From NCBI RefSeq assembly GCF_900197595.1, contig NZ_FZLO01000001.1, positions 372,001 through 436,000 of the forward strand: 64,000 nt of DNA. The letters run 5' to 3'. A model generated the notes under the pieces. That model made no database searches. It was not told where the DNA came from and saw nothing but the letters and a program-made list of their open reading frames with translations. The translations under genes were made by a program, and so were the position numbers. This DNA comes from Scatolibacter rhodanostii. Its GTDB lineage: Bacteria; Bacillota; Clostridia; Oscillospirales; Acutalibacteraceae. Below, one piece after another: positions 1-8,152 of the stretch (the stretch's first letter is position 1; each line of letters starts with the position of its first letter).

Positions 1-204
1 GACCAGCTAACTACATTAATGATTACTCATAATATGAAAGATGCTATTCGCATTGGTAATCGCTTGATTATGATGTATAACGGAAAAATTATTTATGATG
101 TTGAAGGCGAAGAGAAGAAGCAGCTTCATACGTCTGATTTGCTTCAAAAATTCGAGGTGGCTTCTTCAGGCGAATTTGCCAGTGATAAAATGCTATTAAG
201 CTAA
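1..204 (+). CDS. ABC transporter ATP-binding protein, C-terminal fragment
   Basis: Only the last 67 codons are inside the window; the gene starts upstream. The fragment opens with LTTLMITHNMKDAIRIGNRL, the H-loop region (the His of ITHN contacts the ATP gamma-phosphate) at the end of an ABC nucleotide-binding domain, followed by the usual MMYNGKII strand and a short tail. The tail wording (Gly-Glu-Glu-Lys-Lys then a DLLQKFE helix) resembles the ATPases of uncharacterised ABC importers that work with a periplasmic-type binding protein and a permease (COG1101 type). That assignment is from memory of the family; the substrate cannot be read. A strong terminator follows, so this is the last gene of its operon. 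Confidence 0.8.
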   Translation, partial: DQLTTLMITHNMKDAIRIGNRLIMMYNGKIIYDVEGEEKKQLHTSDLLQKFEVASSGEFASDKMLLS

Positions 205-210
205 ATGAGT

Positions 211-251
211 AGAAACTGTAAATCAAAAAAAGATTTATGGTTTCTGTTTTT
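211..251 (+). terminator. Rho-independent terminator of the ABC ATPase operon
   Basis: A 14-bp stem (AGAAACTGTAAATC with GATTTATGGTTTCT, two G-U pairs) closes a loop of seven A and is followed by GTTTTTG, 6 bases after the stop codon. Confidence 0.85.
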
Positions 252-286
252 GTGTGACTCTGGTGACAAAAAATGACAAGAAAAGA

Positions 287-330
287 TTGCAGAAAAACTG
301 GTTTAAAGTTATAATAGCTTTAAACCAGTT
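287..330 (+). promoter_or_regulatory. rsmA promoter with -10 box inside a perfect inverted repeat
   Basis: TTGCAG (287-292), a 17-base spacer and TATAAT (310-315) form a sigma-A type promoter. A perfect 13-bp inverted repeat, AACTGGTTTAAAG at 296-308 and CTTTAAACCAGTT at 318-330, flanks the -10 box, which lies exactly in the 9-base loop. There is no T-run after the repeat, so it is not a terminator; a repressor site is the simplest reading. Confidence 0.65.
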
Positions 331-378
331 AAATTATTTTAATATAAAGTTCATTAACATAGATTTAAAGGAGTATGA

Positions 379-1245
379 ATGGCGAAGCTTTCCAATCCAA
401 CAGAAATTAAACAGATATTAGAGAAACACGGGTTTCATTTTTCTAAAGCGTTAGGACAGAATTTCTTAATTGATGACAGTGTCTGCCCGCGTATGGCAGA
501 AATGTGTGGGGCAGATGAAGTAAAAGGTGTAATTGAAATTGGTCCGGGTATCGGTGTTTTGACAAAAGAAGTGGCTTTGCAAGCAGAAAAAGTATGTGCC
601 ATCGAATTGGACAAGCGACTTTTTCCGGTATTAGAAGAAACACTAGCTGAATTTGAGAACATTGAAATCATACAAGGAGATGCCCTAAAAATTGATTTGC
701 AGGCATTGATAGATGATAAATTTGAGGGTGGCCCTGTGAGCGTATGCGCGAATCTGCCGTATTATATCACTTCTCCGCTCATTATGCATTTGCTTGAAAG
801 TGGGTTGCCAATTCGCTCTGTTACCGTTATGGTGCAAAAAGAAGCAGCGGAACGAATTTGTGCTAAACCGGGTACGAAAGAATGCGGGGCTGTCAGTGCT
901 AGTGTACATTATCATTGTGAACCCGAGATCTTGTTTCATGTGTCTAGAGGTTGCTTTATGCCACCGCCTAAGGTGGATTCAGCTGTCATACGTCTAAATC
1001 TTTTGCAGACACCGCCGGTAGAAGTAAGAAATAAAAAATTCTTTTTTCAATTGGTGCGGGCGTCATTTTCGCAGCGTAGAAAAACAGCAGCTAATTCCAT
1101 TTCTTCGCTACTTCCTATTACCAAAAAAGCGGTAGAAGAGGCTCTTTTAACGATAGAACTTCCTATCAATATTCGTGCAGAAAAATTGACAATAGAAAAT
1201 TTTGCGGCGCTCAGTAATTTTTTGTTTGAAGGAGGAGAGGCATGA
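379..1245 (+). CDS. rsmA: 16S rRNA dimethyladenosine transferase RsmA (KsgA)
   Basis: Dimethylates the two adjacent adenines in the 3'-terminal helix 45 of 16S rRNA using S-adenosylmethionine, a late step of 30S assembly in the cytoplasm. The 288-residue length is normal. GQNFL (residues 26-30) is the family's N-terminal motif, IEIGPGIGVLT (about 52-62) is the SAM-binding loop, and NLPYY (125-129) is the catalytic motif of N6-adenine methylases. The ATG at 379 sits 5 bases after AAGGAG; an ATG at 375 is out of frame. The next small gene overlaps its stop by ATGA, so the two are translationally coupled. Loss of this enzyme classically gives kasugamycin resistance (known of the family). Confidence 0.97.
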   Translation: MAKLSNPTEIKQILEKHGFHFSKALGQNFLIDDSVCPRMAEMCGADEVKGVIEIGPGIGVLTKEVALQAEKVCAIELDKRLFPVLEETLAEFENIEIIQGDALKIDLQALIDDKFEGGPVSVCANLPYYITSPLIMHLLESGLPIRSVTVMVQKEAAERICAKPGTKECGAVSASVHYHCEPEILFHVSRGCFMPPPKVDSAVIRLNLLQTPPVEVRNKKFFFQLVRASFSQRRKTAANSISSLLPITKKAVEEALLTIELPINIRAEKLTIENFAALSNFLFEGGEA

Positions 1246-1430
1246 ACGGTGTAGAAAAGAGAACTTTTATTTTTCTGCTGATTTTGGCAGGTGGTTTGAT
1301 TTTAATTAGCATGATAGCCGGGCCAATTGATATGCAGGTAACTGCGATTGCAACAGCAGCAAGTGCCATTATTATCTCCTGTGCACTGATTCTTTACGGT
1401 CTACGATTTTGGATTAAAAAGAAGCCCTGA
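1242..1430 (+). CDS. small two-helix membrane protein, function unknown
   Basis: A 62-residue protein starting in the ATGA overlap with the rsmA stop codon, with GGAGGAGAG as ribosome binding site inside rsmA. Two hydrophobic stretches (about residues 9-27 and 33-54, the second rich in Ala and Ile) separated by a short PIDM turn predict a hairpin in the membrane, and the C-terminus FWIKKKP is positive and so probably cytoplasmic. I do not recognise the family. The tight overlap with a strong Shine-Dalgarno supports it as a real gene. Confidence 0.65.
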   Translation: MNGVEKRTFIFLLILAGGLILISMIAGPIDMQVTAIATAASAIIISCALILYGLRFWIKKKP

Positions 1431-1663
1431 GTTTTGGTATGAAACCGATTTATTTTACCATACTGTAAAGTAGGAAATGTGCATTGTTTGCAAAAAACCA
1501 GTAAGTCATAGATGCAAGTTTTTATCCCCTTTTTCTCTCGCGATAAAGAGTAGTTAAGGCATTTCGCTTTTAGGGTGTCATTCTATCTCTTTATGATTTT
1601 TGCTATTTTAAAGGTTAAATTAAGCTGAACTTATGAACAAGAAGTAAAATTATGAACAGCATA

Positions 1664-1692
1664 TTGACAAAGAAAAGGTAAGGCTATACAAT
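1664..1692 (+). promoter_or_regulatory. eno promoter
   Basis: TTGACA (1664-1669), 17 bases, TACAAT (1687-1692), about 60 bases before the enolase start. The rest of the 322-base gap 1431-1752 shows no terminator for the rsmA pair, no ORF and no repeat that I can support. Confidence 0.75.
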
Positions 1693-1749
1693 TTAAAGTA
1701 GAATAAGTTAGAAAAAGCTAACTCGCAGGCTTTAAGCCGGAAAGGATAA

Positions 1750-3045
<1,296 letters not shown>

Positions 3046-3076
3046 GAAATAGAGTATTGCCATAATATAAAATATA

Positions 3077-3110
3077 AAAACAGCTGTCTTTTAGGCGGCT
3101 GTTTTTGTTT
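3077..3110 (+). terminator. eno terminator
   Basis: A 10-bp stem (AACAGCTGTC with GGCGGCTGTT, including G-U pairs) with loop TTTTA, followed by a T-run. Confidence 0.85.
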
Positions 3111-3148
3111 GTATAAATTTAAATAAAAGTAAGAATCATTACTAACTA

Positions 3149-3177
3149 TTGCAAAAAACGAAAAAAATTGGTATAAT
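3149..3177 (+). promoter_or_regulatory. promoter of the D-lactate dehydrogenase gene
   Basis: TTGCAA (3149-3154), 17 bases, TATAAT (3172-3177), 60 bases before the start codon. No Rex-type TTGTTAA/TTAACAA palindrome is visible. Confidence 0.75.
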
Positions 3178-3236
3178 AAAAGCAATATAAGAAATGCTTA
3201 TGGATAGAATAAGTACAACCAGAAAGGGGATAAGTT

Positions 3237-4274
3237 ATGAAAAAAATTGCTTTTTTTGATACAAAACCGTACGATAGACAATGGTTTGACTCTTTAAATA
3301 CAAAATATGAGATTGTTTACTTTGAAAATAAATTGTCACCCCAGACAGCACAATTGGCAAATGGATTTGATGGTGTGTGTGCCTTTGTAAATGATACCAT
3401 CGATAAGAAGGTTATCAATACTCTTTATGACGGCGGCGCGCGAGTGCTAGCGATGCGATGTGCTGGTTATAGTAATGTTGATTTTAAAGCCGCTTATGAA
3501 AAAATCAATGTTGTGCGTGTGCCGGCATATTCTCCTTATGCAGTAGCAGAACACACCATGGCTTTGCTTTTAAGTTTAAACCGTAGAATTCACAAGGCTT
3601 ATAATCGGACCAGAGATTTTAATTTCAGTCTTGTGGGGTTAACGGGACTTGATTTGCACGGAAAAACAGTTGGTGTTATTGGAACAGGAAAAATAGGTCA
3701 AGTTTTCATTACTATTTGCCGGGGTTTTGGCATGCGTGTCTTAGCATATGATTTATATCCGAATCCAAATTTAGATGTTGAATACACTGAGTTGGACAAG
3801 CTTTTTGAAGAAAGTGACGTGATTTCTCTGCATTGTCCTTTGACAGAGCAGACACAACATATTTTGAATGAAGCTGCTTTTGCTAAAATGAAAAAAGGCG
3901 TATATATTTTAAATACGTCAAGGGGAGCGCTGATTGATAGCGCCGCACTGCTAGAAGCATTGAATAACGAAACAGTGCGTGGTGCCGGTTTGGATGTGTA
4001 TGAAGAAGAAGCTGACTTTTTCTTTGAAGACTTTTCAGGCACAATTATTCATGATGATGTTTTGTCACTGTTAGTGTCGCGGCCAAATGTTATTTTAACT
4101 TCTCATCAGGCTTTTTTAACAGAAGAAGCTCTTGTAAATATTGCACAAACTACTTTGAAAAATTTAGACGAGTTTTTTGAAGGGGATGCACTAACAAATG
4201 AGGTTTGTTACCATTGCATTGAAAAAAAGGTAACAGAAAATTGTAAGAAACAAAAAAATGGACGTTGTTTTTAA
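3237..4274 (+). CDS. ldhA: D-lactate dehydrogenase (2-hydroxyacid dehydrogenase family)
   Basis: Reduces pyruvate to D-lactate with NADH, re-oxidising cofactor during fermentation. The 345 residues have the family layout: an N-terminal substrate-binding half, then the NAD domain with GTGKIG at 149-154. The catalytic triad is visible as Arg in NTSRGAL, Glu in the GLDVYEEE region and His in TSHQAF. YSPYAVAEHTMALLLSLNR is typical of the LdhA subgroup rather than of phosphoglycerate or glyoxylate reductases. Start at ATG after AGAAAGGGGAT. It is monocistronic; its terminator lies inside the 3' end of the convergent gene. Exact substrate preference among 2-ketoacids is inferred. Confidence 0.9.
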   Translation: MKKIAFFDTKPYDRQWFDSLNTKYEIVYFENKLSPQTAQLANGFDGVCAFVNDTIDKKVINTLYDGGARVLAMRCAGYSNVDFKAAYEKINVVRVPAYSPYAVAEHTMALLLSLNRRIHKAYNRTRDFNFSLVGLTGLDLHGKTVGVIGTGKIGQVFITICRGFGMRVLAYDLYPNPNLDVEYTELDKLFEESDVISLHCPLTEQTQHILNEAAFAKMKKGVYILNTSRGALIDSAALLEALNNETVRGAGLDVYEEEADFFFEDFSGTIIHDDVLSLLVSRPNVILTSHQAFLTEEALVNIAQTTLKNLDEFFEGDALTNEVCYHCIEKKVTENCKKQKNGRCF

Positions 4275-4301
4275 ATTGCTATAAACTTTTAAACAGAGAA
4301 C

Positions 4302-5390
4302 TCAGCCTTCTGCATTTTCAGAGGGCTGTTTTTTCTTTTCAGATAAAGGTGGGAGTGCTCCGCTTTCTCGAAAGAGAGAGTAGAACATAAATAGCCCCAT
4401 CACATAGAACATAACCCAAATATCTTTGGCAAGTAAAGAAAAATACACGGCCGCTATCATTGCTAGAGCAGGAATTTTAGTGCTCTCTGCAACTAATTTA
4501 GGTTCAATGATTTCTCGTGTTACTGAAACCAAGATAAAGCCAATCATTAAACCAATGGCAATGCCATAATGACCCAAAAGAAAATAATAAGCGGCTAGCG
4601 GTACATAGATTAGCCCCGGGCCAAGAATAGGAAGAATATCAGCGATGCAGATGATAAAACTAATCAAAACGGGGTAATCAATACCAAGAATGGTAGTTAC
4701 AATTAAGCTTTCACAAAAAGCAATAAAATAAAGAAAAGCATAAGAAAAAAAAGATTTTTTACCAGAGGTTTCGCTGGATTTTACAGCAAACTTTAAATGA
4801 CCCAAAGCGTTTTCGCTAAAGATACTGCAGACGAATGACAGAATGTCGGACAGGTGTCTGCTGAAAACAAAAGAGGCAAAAATAGCTGTCATGAGCCATG
4901 TTAAAATAGTTGGGATAGAGCTAACAGTTTCCATGATGACGTTTAAAGCAGAAACCAAAAAAGAAGCACCGGTTATAAACGGAGTGATAAGCTCCTCCAT
5001 GTTGGTCTTCAAGATTTCTCGATTAAAAAATGAATTGATTTTCTGTGTGAATAAAGAAAATAGTTCTACTGGTTTAGCGAAATTGTCGCTTGAGATCCAA
5101 CCCAAAAAAGAAATAGCTTCTCGAATACCCAGATAAATTAAAAAAGTAAAAAGAGAGAAAATAATTAGGATAATTAGCCCTGTAATAAAGGCCGAAGCAA
5201 CCGTGTTTTTAAGGTGACAAGTTTTCTTGAAAAGAGCAATTGGTTTTCGAGCGAAGAAAGCAATAATAAAAGCGAATAAAAAAGGAGAGATATAAAAAAA
5301 GCTTTGCCTGAAAAGTAGGAATAGAACAGTATAAACCAGCGCAAAGATAAGTATGGGGAGCAAAGATTTGGTTTTAACGGTGTTAAACAT
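4302..5390 (-). CDS. AI-2E family transporter, YtvI-like membrane protein
   Basis: A 362-residue polytopic membrane protein of the AI-2E/PerM/YtvI family. It has two N-terminal helices, a long cytoplasmic or amphipathic stretch (about 90-150), then several more helices with the family's conserved DILPILGPGLIYVPLAAYYFLLG region and the VTREIIEPKLV segment. In spore-formers the YtvI branch is a sporulation integral membrane protein of unknown substrate; other members export signals or move ions. I favour YtvI from length and the company of other sporulation genes, but that is inference. The start codon is preceded by a hairpin that hides its Shine-Dalgarno. The last codons carry the terminator of the convergent ldhA gene. 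Confidence 0.8.
   Translation of the reverse strand: MFNTVKTKSLLPILIFALVYTVLFLLFRQSFFYISPFLFAFIIAFFARKPIALFKKTCHLKNTVASAFITGLIILIIFSLFTFLIYLGIREAISFLGWISSDNFAKPVELFSLFTQKINSFFNREILKTNMEELITPFITGASFLVSALNVIMETVSSIPTILTWLMTAIFASFVFSRHLSDILSFVCSIFSENALGHLKFAVKSSETSGKKSFFSYAFLYFIAFCESLIVTTILGIDYPVLISFIICIADILPILGPGLIYVPLAAYYFLLGHYGIAIGLMIGFILVSVTREIIEPKLVAESTKIPALAMIAAVYFSLLAKDIWVMFYVMGLFMFYSLFRESGALPPLSEKKKQPSENAEG
4303..4334 (+). terminator. ldhA terminator inside the convergent gene
   Basis: CAGCCTTCTG (4303-4312) pairs with CAGAGGGCTG (4319-4328) over 10 bp around loop CATTTT, then six T. It lies wholly within the C-terminal codons of the - strand membrane protein gene, starting at its stop codon. 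Confidence 0.85.
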
Positions 5391-5392
5391 AG

Positions 5393-5427
5393 AAGACTAT
5401 CCTTTCTGTTAGGATAAGGATAGTCTT
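5393..5427 (-). promoter_or_regulatory. hairpin covering the ribosome binding site of the AI-2E gene
   Basis: A perfect 12-bp inverted repeat (AAGACTATCCTT 5393-5404, AAGGATAGTCTT 5416-5427) with an 11-base loop. Read on the - strand, the proximal arm contains AAAGGA, the only Shine-Dalgarno, 9 bases before the ATG at 5390. No U-tract follows in either direction. Confidence 0.6.
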
Positions 5428-5437
5428 TGCCAGAGAT

Positions 5438-5467
5438 AAAAAAAAATCCCCCTAAAGGAGATTTTTT
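5438..5467 (-). terminator. terminator of the XRE regulator gene
   Basis: An 8-bp stem AAAAAATC/GATTTTTT, extended by two G-C pairs past one mismatch, is followed on the - strand by a run of nine U. It begins 11 bases after the regulator's stop codon. Confidence 0.7.
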
Positions 5468-5478
5468 CTCTGAAGTCA

Positions 5479-5733
5479 TCAATCTTTTTCTTTTCCTGTC
5501 AAAAGCCAGTAAATAGAAACACCAAGAATTTCAGACAGAGCTAACAGTTCATAATCTGAGACCATGCGGATTTGTCCTTCTAATTTCGAAAGACCAGAAG
5601 CATTTAAATCCACACCCCTAACCTGTAGCTGAGCCAAGAGGTCCTTTTGTTTCATACCTCGTTGCTTTCTAATGGCTTCAATCCTAGCACCAATTAAGTT
5701 TTTTTCACCCAAAGGTTGAATTCGTAAACGCAT
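5479..5733 (-). CDS. XRE-family helix-turn-helix regulator (84 aa)
   Basis: A single-domain DNA-binding protein. Residues about 14-70 form a lambda-repressor-like HTH: IGARIEAIRKQRGMKQKDLLAQL, a turn, then LNASGLSKLEGQIR as recognition helix and a YELLALSEILGVSIYWLLTG dimer-type tail. There is no effector domain. It is transcribed toward the AI-2E gene, but a terminator and a hairpin lie between them, so they may not share all transcripts. A 12-bp palindrome overlaps its own likely transcription start, suggesting autoregulation. Similar small XRE proteins regulate diverse stress or prophage genes; the target is unknown. Confidence 0.85.
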   Translation of the reverse strand: MRLRIQPLGEKNLIGARIEAIRKQRGMKQKDLLAQLQVRGVDLNASGLSKLEGQIRMVSDYELLALSEILGVSIYWLLTGKEKD

Positions 5734-5761
5734 AACAACTCCTAAAAAAAATAATAATCAT

Positions 5762-5809
5762 TTCCAATTGGAACAATTTAATTATAGTGAATCAGCAAAC
5801 AAAAAGCAA
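5762..5809 (-). promoter_or_regulatory. XRE gene promoter with palindromic operator candidate
   Basis: On the - strand TTGCTT (5804-5809), 17 bases and TATAAT (5781-5786) precede the gene. The perfect palindrome TTCCAATTGGAA (5762-5773) lies at about +1 to +12 of the transcript. Confidence 0.65.
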
Positions 5810-5992
5810 TATTAGAATTAAAACTTTCTTTGAATATTTTGGAAATTAATTGTCGAAATATTATTCTTTTAAGAAAATATTTAAAGAAAAATTATTTAAA
5901 TGAAAAATAATAGGTTATATTGTATTAATTTGACGTAACAGGTAATTGTTTTTTATCCTCAATGGTGGGATGTTACAAATCTGCAAAAATAA

Positions 5993-6021
5993 TTGAGTTT
6001 TTGCTCAAAAATTGATATAAT
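5993..6021 (+). promoter_or_regulatory. pncB promoter
   Basis: TTGAGT (5993-5998), 17 bases, TATAAT (6016-6021). The transcript would carry a leader of about 130 bases before pncB. The rest of the 423-base gap 5734-6156 holds the divergent XRE promoter and otherwise very AT-rich sequence with no ORF. Confidence 0.65.
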
Positions 6022-6060
6022 AAAATCAAAAACAATAATAACAATTTATCATGAAAACTT

Positions 6061-6132
6061 AATTCCTAATACAATTATAGTAATGAACACAATTCTGGTT
6101 TTTATTCTGAATAATTAAATTAGGGATTTTTT
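6061..6132 (+). promoter_or_regulatory. terminator-like stem in the pncB leader (possible attenuator)
   Basis: AATTCCTAAT (6061-6070) can pair with ATTAGGGATT (6119-6128) over 10 bp including one G-U; an inner AATTAT/ATAATT pair (6073-6078 with 6111-6116) extends it. Six T (6127-6132) follow, just before the Shine-Dalgarno at 6141. The long loop makes this a weak terminator unless the inner part folds. Confidence 0.4.
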
Positions 6133-6156
6133 GCTAATAGAGAGGAATTGAAAATC

Positions 6157-7617
6157 ATGCACAACATCTTTTACAATAATAAGCACAACTTAACGATGCT
6201 AACTGACTTCTATGAGCTAACCATGTCTAACGGATATCTCATGAGAGGCTTCAAAGATAAAATTTGTTACTTCGATATGTTTTTCAGAAAAGTTCCGGAT
6301 AAAGGCGGCTTTGCCATCATGGCAGGCGTGGAGCAATTGGTTGAATACTTGCAAAATTTAAAGTTCAATGAAGACGATGTAGCATTCTTAAGAAAAAAGG
6401 GTATTTTTCGAGAAGAATTTTTAGATTATCTCCTCCATTTTAAATTTGAGTGCGATGTTTGGAGTGTGCCAGAGGGAACACCTATTTTTCCGGGTGAACC
6501 TATTGTAACGGTCAGAGGACCAATTATGCAAGCTCAATTGGTCGAAACGATGGTTTTGCTGTGCATCAATCATCAGAGTCTGATTGCTACTAAAACAAAT
6601 CGTATCATTCGTGCGGCGCAAGGCCGTCCTGTTTTAGAATTTGGTTCGCGCCGAGCACAAGGATTTGACGGAGCTGTTTTTGGTGCTAGAGCAGCTTATA
6701 TTGGCGGATGTGCAGGCACAGCTTGTACATTGGCAGAGCAGTTGTTTGGCGTGCCTGCTTCAGGTACAATGGCTCACAGCTGGGTTCAACTTTTTGATAC
6801 GGAATATGAAGCATTTAAGGCTTATGCAGAAGAATATCCGTCTAATTGTATGTTGCTGGTTGACACATACAATGTGTTAAAATCTGGCGTACCAAATGCA
6901 ATCAAGGTTTTTAACGAAGTAGTTGTGCCAAACGGATTCCGTCCTGCCGGTATTCGCATTGACAGCGGTGATATCACCTATATTTCTAAAAAGGCTAGAA
7001 GAATGCTTGATGAAGCTGGATTTGAAGATTGCAAAATTTGTGCGTCAAACTCGTTGGACGAATACATTATTCGCGACATGATTACACAAGGGGCCAAGGT
7101 TGACCTTTTTGGTGTAGGAGAGAGATTGATTACCTCTTCTTCAGAGCCTGTATTTGGCGGTGTATATAAATTGGTTGCTGTTGAAGATGAAGAGGGGCAA
7201 ATTGAGTCTCGCATTAAAATCAGCGAGAACGTCACTAAAATTACAACACCAGGATTTAAGTCAGTATGGCGTCTTTTTGATAAAGAAAGCGAGCAAGCTA
7301 TTGCTGATGTTATCACACTGCATGACGAAGTAATTGACGATACCCAGCCTTATACTATTTTTGACCCCGAGCATACATGGAAAAAGAAAACCTTAGAGAA
7401 TTTTAGAGCAGTTGAACTTTTAACCCCTATTTTCGAAAAAGGGGAATGCGTCTATACACCAAGAGCGTTGAATGCGATTCGTTCCTATTGTGCGGCACAG
7501 TTAGATACTCTTTGGGATGAAGTGAAGCGTTTCGAGAATCCGCACAACTTTTATGTTGATTTGTCTCGTCCTTTGTGGGAAGAGAAACACAGACTGCTCT
7601 CTGAACAGTCATATTGA
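6157..7617 (+). CDS. pncB: nicotinate phosphoribosyltransferase
   Basis: Joins nicotinate to PRPP, using ATP, to make nicotinate mononucleotide in NAD salvage (Preiss-Handler pathway). The protein of about 486 residues is of the long Gram-positive type: LLTDFYELTMSNGYL near the N-terminus, EFGSRRAQGFDGA with the catalytic-loop residues, SGTMAHSWVQLFDTEYEAF with the conserved His, GIRIDSGDITYISKKAR in the phosphate site, and a C-terminal Zn-free lid. I chose ATG 6157 because AGAGGA (6141-6146) is then 10 bases away, whereas an in-frame TTG at 6148 would leave only one base. No NAD-related neighbours; the RNase P RNA gene follows. Confidence 0.95.
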   Translation: MHNIFYNNKHNLTMLTDFYELTMSNGYLMRGFKDKICYFDMFFRKVPDKGGFAIMAGVEQLVEYLQNLKFNEDDVAFLRKKGIFREEFLDYLLHFKFECDVWSVPEGTPIFPGEPIVTVRGPIMQAQLVETMVLLCINHQSLIATKTNRIIRAAQGRPVLEFGSRRAQGFDGAVFGARAAYIGGCAGTACTLAEQLFGVPASGTMAHSWVQLFDTEYEAFKAYAEEYPSNCMLLVDTYNVLKSGVPNAIKVFNEVVVPNGFRPAGIRIDSGDITYISKKARRMLDEAGFEDCKICASNSLDEYIIRDMITQGAKVDLFGVGERLITSSSEPVFGGVYKLVAVEDEEGQIESRIKISENVTKITTPGFKSVWRLFDKESEQAIADVITLHDEVIDDTQPYTIFDPEHTWKKKTLENFRAVELLTPIFEKGECVYTPRALNAIRSYCAAQLDTLWDEVKRFENPHNFYVDLSRPLWEEKHRLLSEQSY

Positions 7618-7647
7618 CTTTAGAAAGCTTTTATATTACAATAATAA

Positions 7648-7993
7648 TGCGAGCAAGCTGAGCAACTGCGGACACTCGGCGAAAGCAGGTGTCTGAGGAA
7701 AGTCCGAGCTCCAAAGGGCAAGAATAGCGGCTAACGGCCGCCGGGGGCGACCCTAGGGATAGTGCAACAGAGATATACCGCCAATTTTTTGGTAAGGATG
7801 GAAAGGTGAGGTAAGAGCTCACCGGCGCACAGGAGACTGTGCGGCCATGTAAACCCTATTCGGAGCAACACCGCAGAGAAGCTTTTGTGCCTGCCCGGCA
7901 CGCTTCGAGAAGGTGGCATGAGCTGTGACGGCAACGTTCAGCCTAGATAGATGGTTGTTCAAGACAGAACTCGGCTTATAGGTTTGGTCGCGC
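7648..7993 (+). ncRNA. rnpB: RNase P RNA
   Basis: The catalytic RNA of RNase P, which removes 5' leaders from tRNA precursors. The universally conserved blocks are present in order: GAGGAAAGTCCGAGCTCC near 7695 (P4/CR I), AACAGAGATATACCGCC near 7767, GTAAACCC near 7851, and GACAGAACTCGGCTTATAG near 7963 (CR V, pairing with CR I in P4). P1 is formed by GCGAGCAAGCT at the 5' end and GGTTTGGTCGC at the 3' end with one mismatch. The length of about 345 bases and the layout fit the ancestral type A of Clostridia better than the Bacillus type B. Exact ends are accurate to a few bases. Confidence 0.95.
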
Positions 7994-7994
7994 T

Positions 7995-8023
7995 AAAAAG
8001 CATCGCATTGCGGTGCTTTTTTT
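7995..8023 (+). terminator. rnpB terminator
   Basis: A 12-bp stem (AAAAAGCATCGC with GCGGTGCTTTTT) with loop ATT and seven T, directly after P1 of the RNase P RNA. Confidence 0.9.
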
Positions 8024-8077
8024 ATTGAAAAACAAGCAAAATAAATAGTGAGAAAGTGAAGTTTTCTTGTTATAAGC

Positions 8078-8107
8078 TTGACTTCATGCTTTTGCTAGCA
8101 CTATAAT
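8078..8107 (+). promoter_or_regulatory. promoter of the IlvD-like gene
   Basis: TTGACT (8078-8083), 18 bases, TATAAT (8102-8107). A small inverted repeat ATCGCT/AGCGAT (8117-8133) follows near the start of the transcript. Confidence 0.7.
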
Positions 8108-8152
8108 AAAAGAAAAATCGCTAGTAGAGCGATAAAGGGGAGAAAATTGAAT

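Noticed and set aside
5174-5482. - strand frame of 102 codons between the XRE and AI-2E genes
   Set aside because: It overlaps the AI-2E gene in another frame, crosses the terminator and hairpin, and shows no protein-like features.
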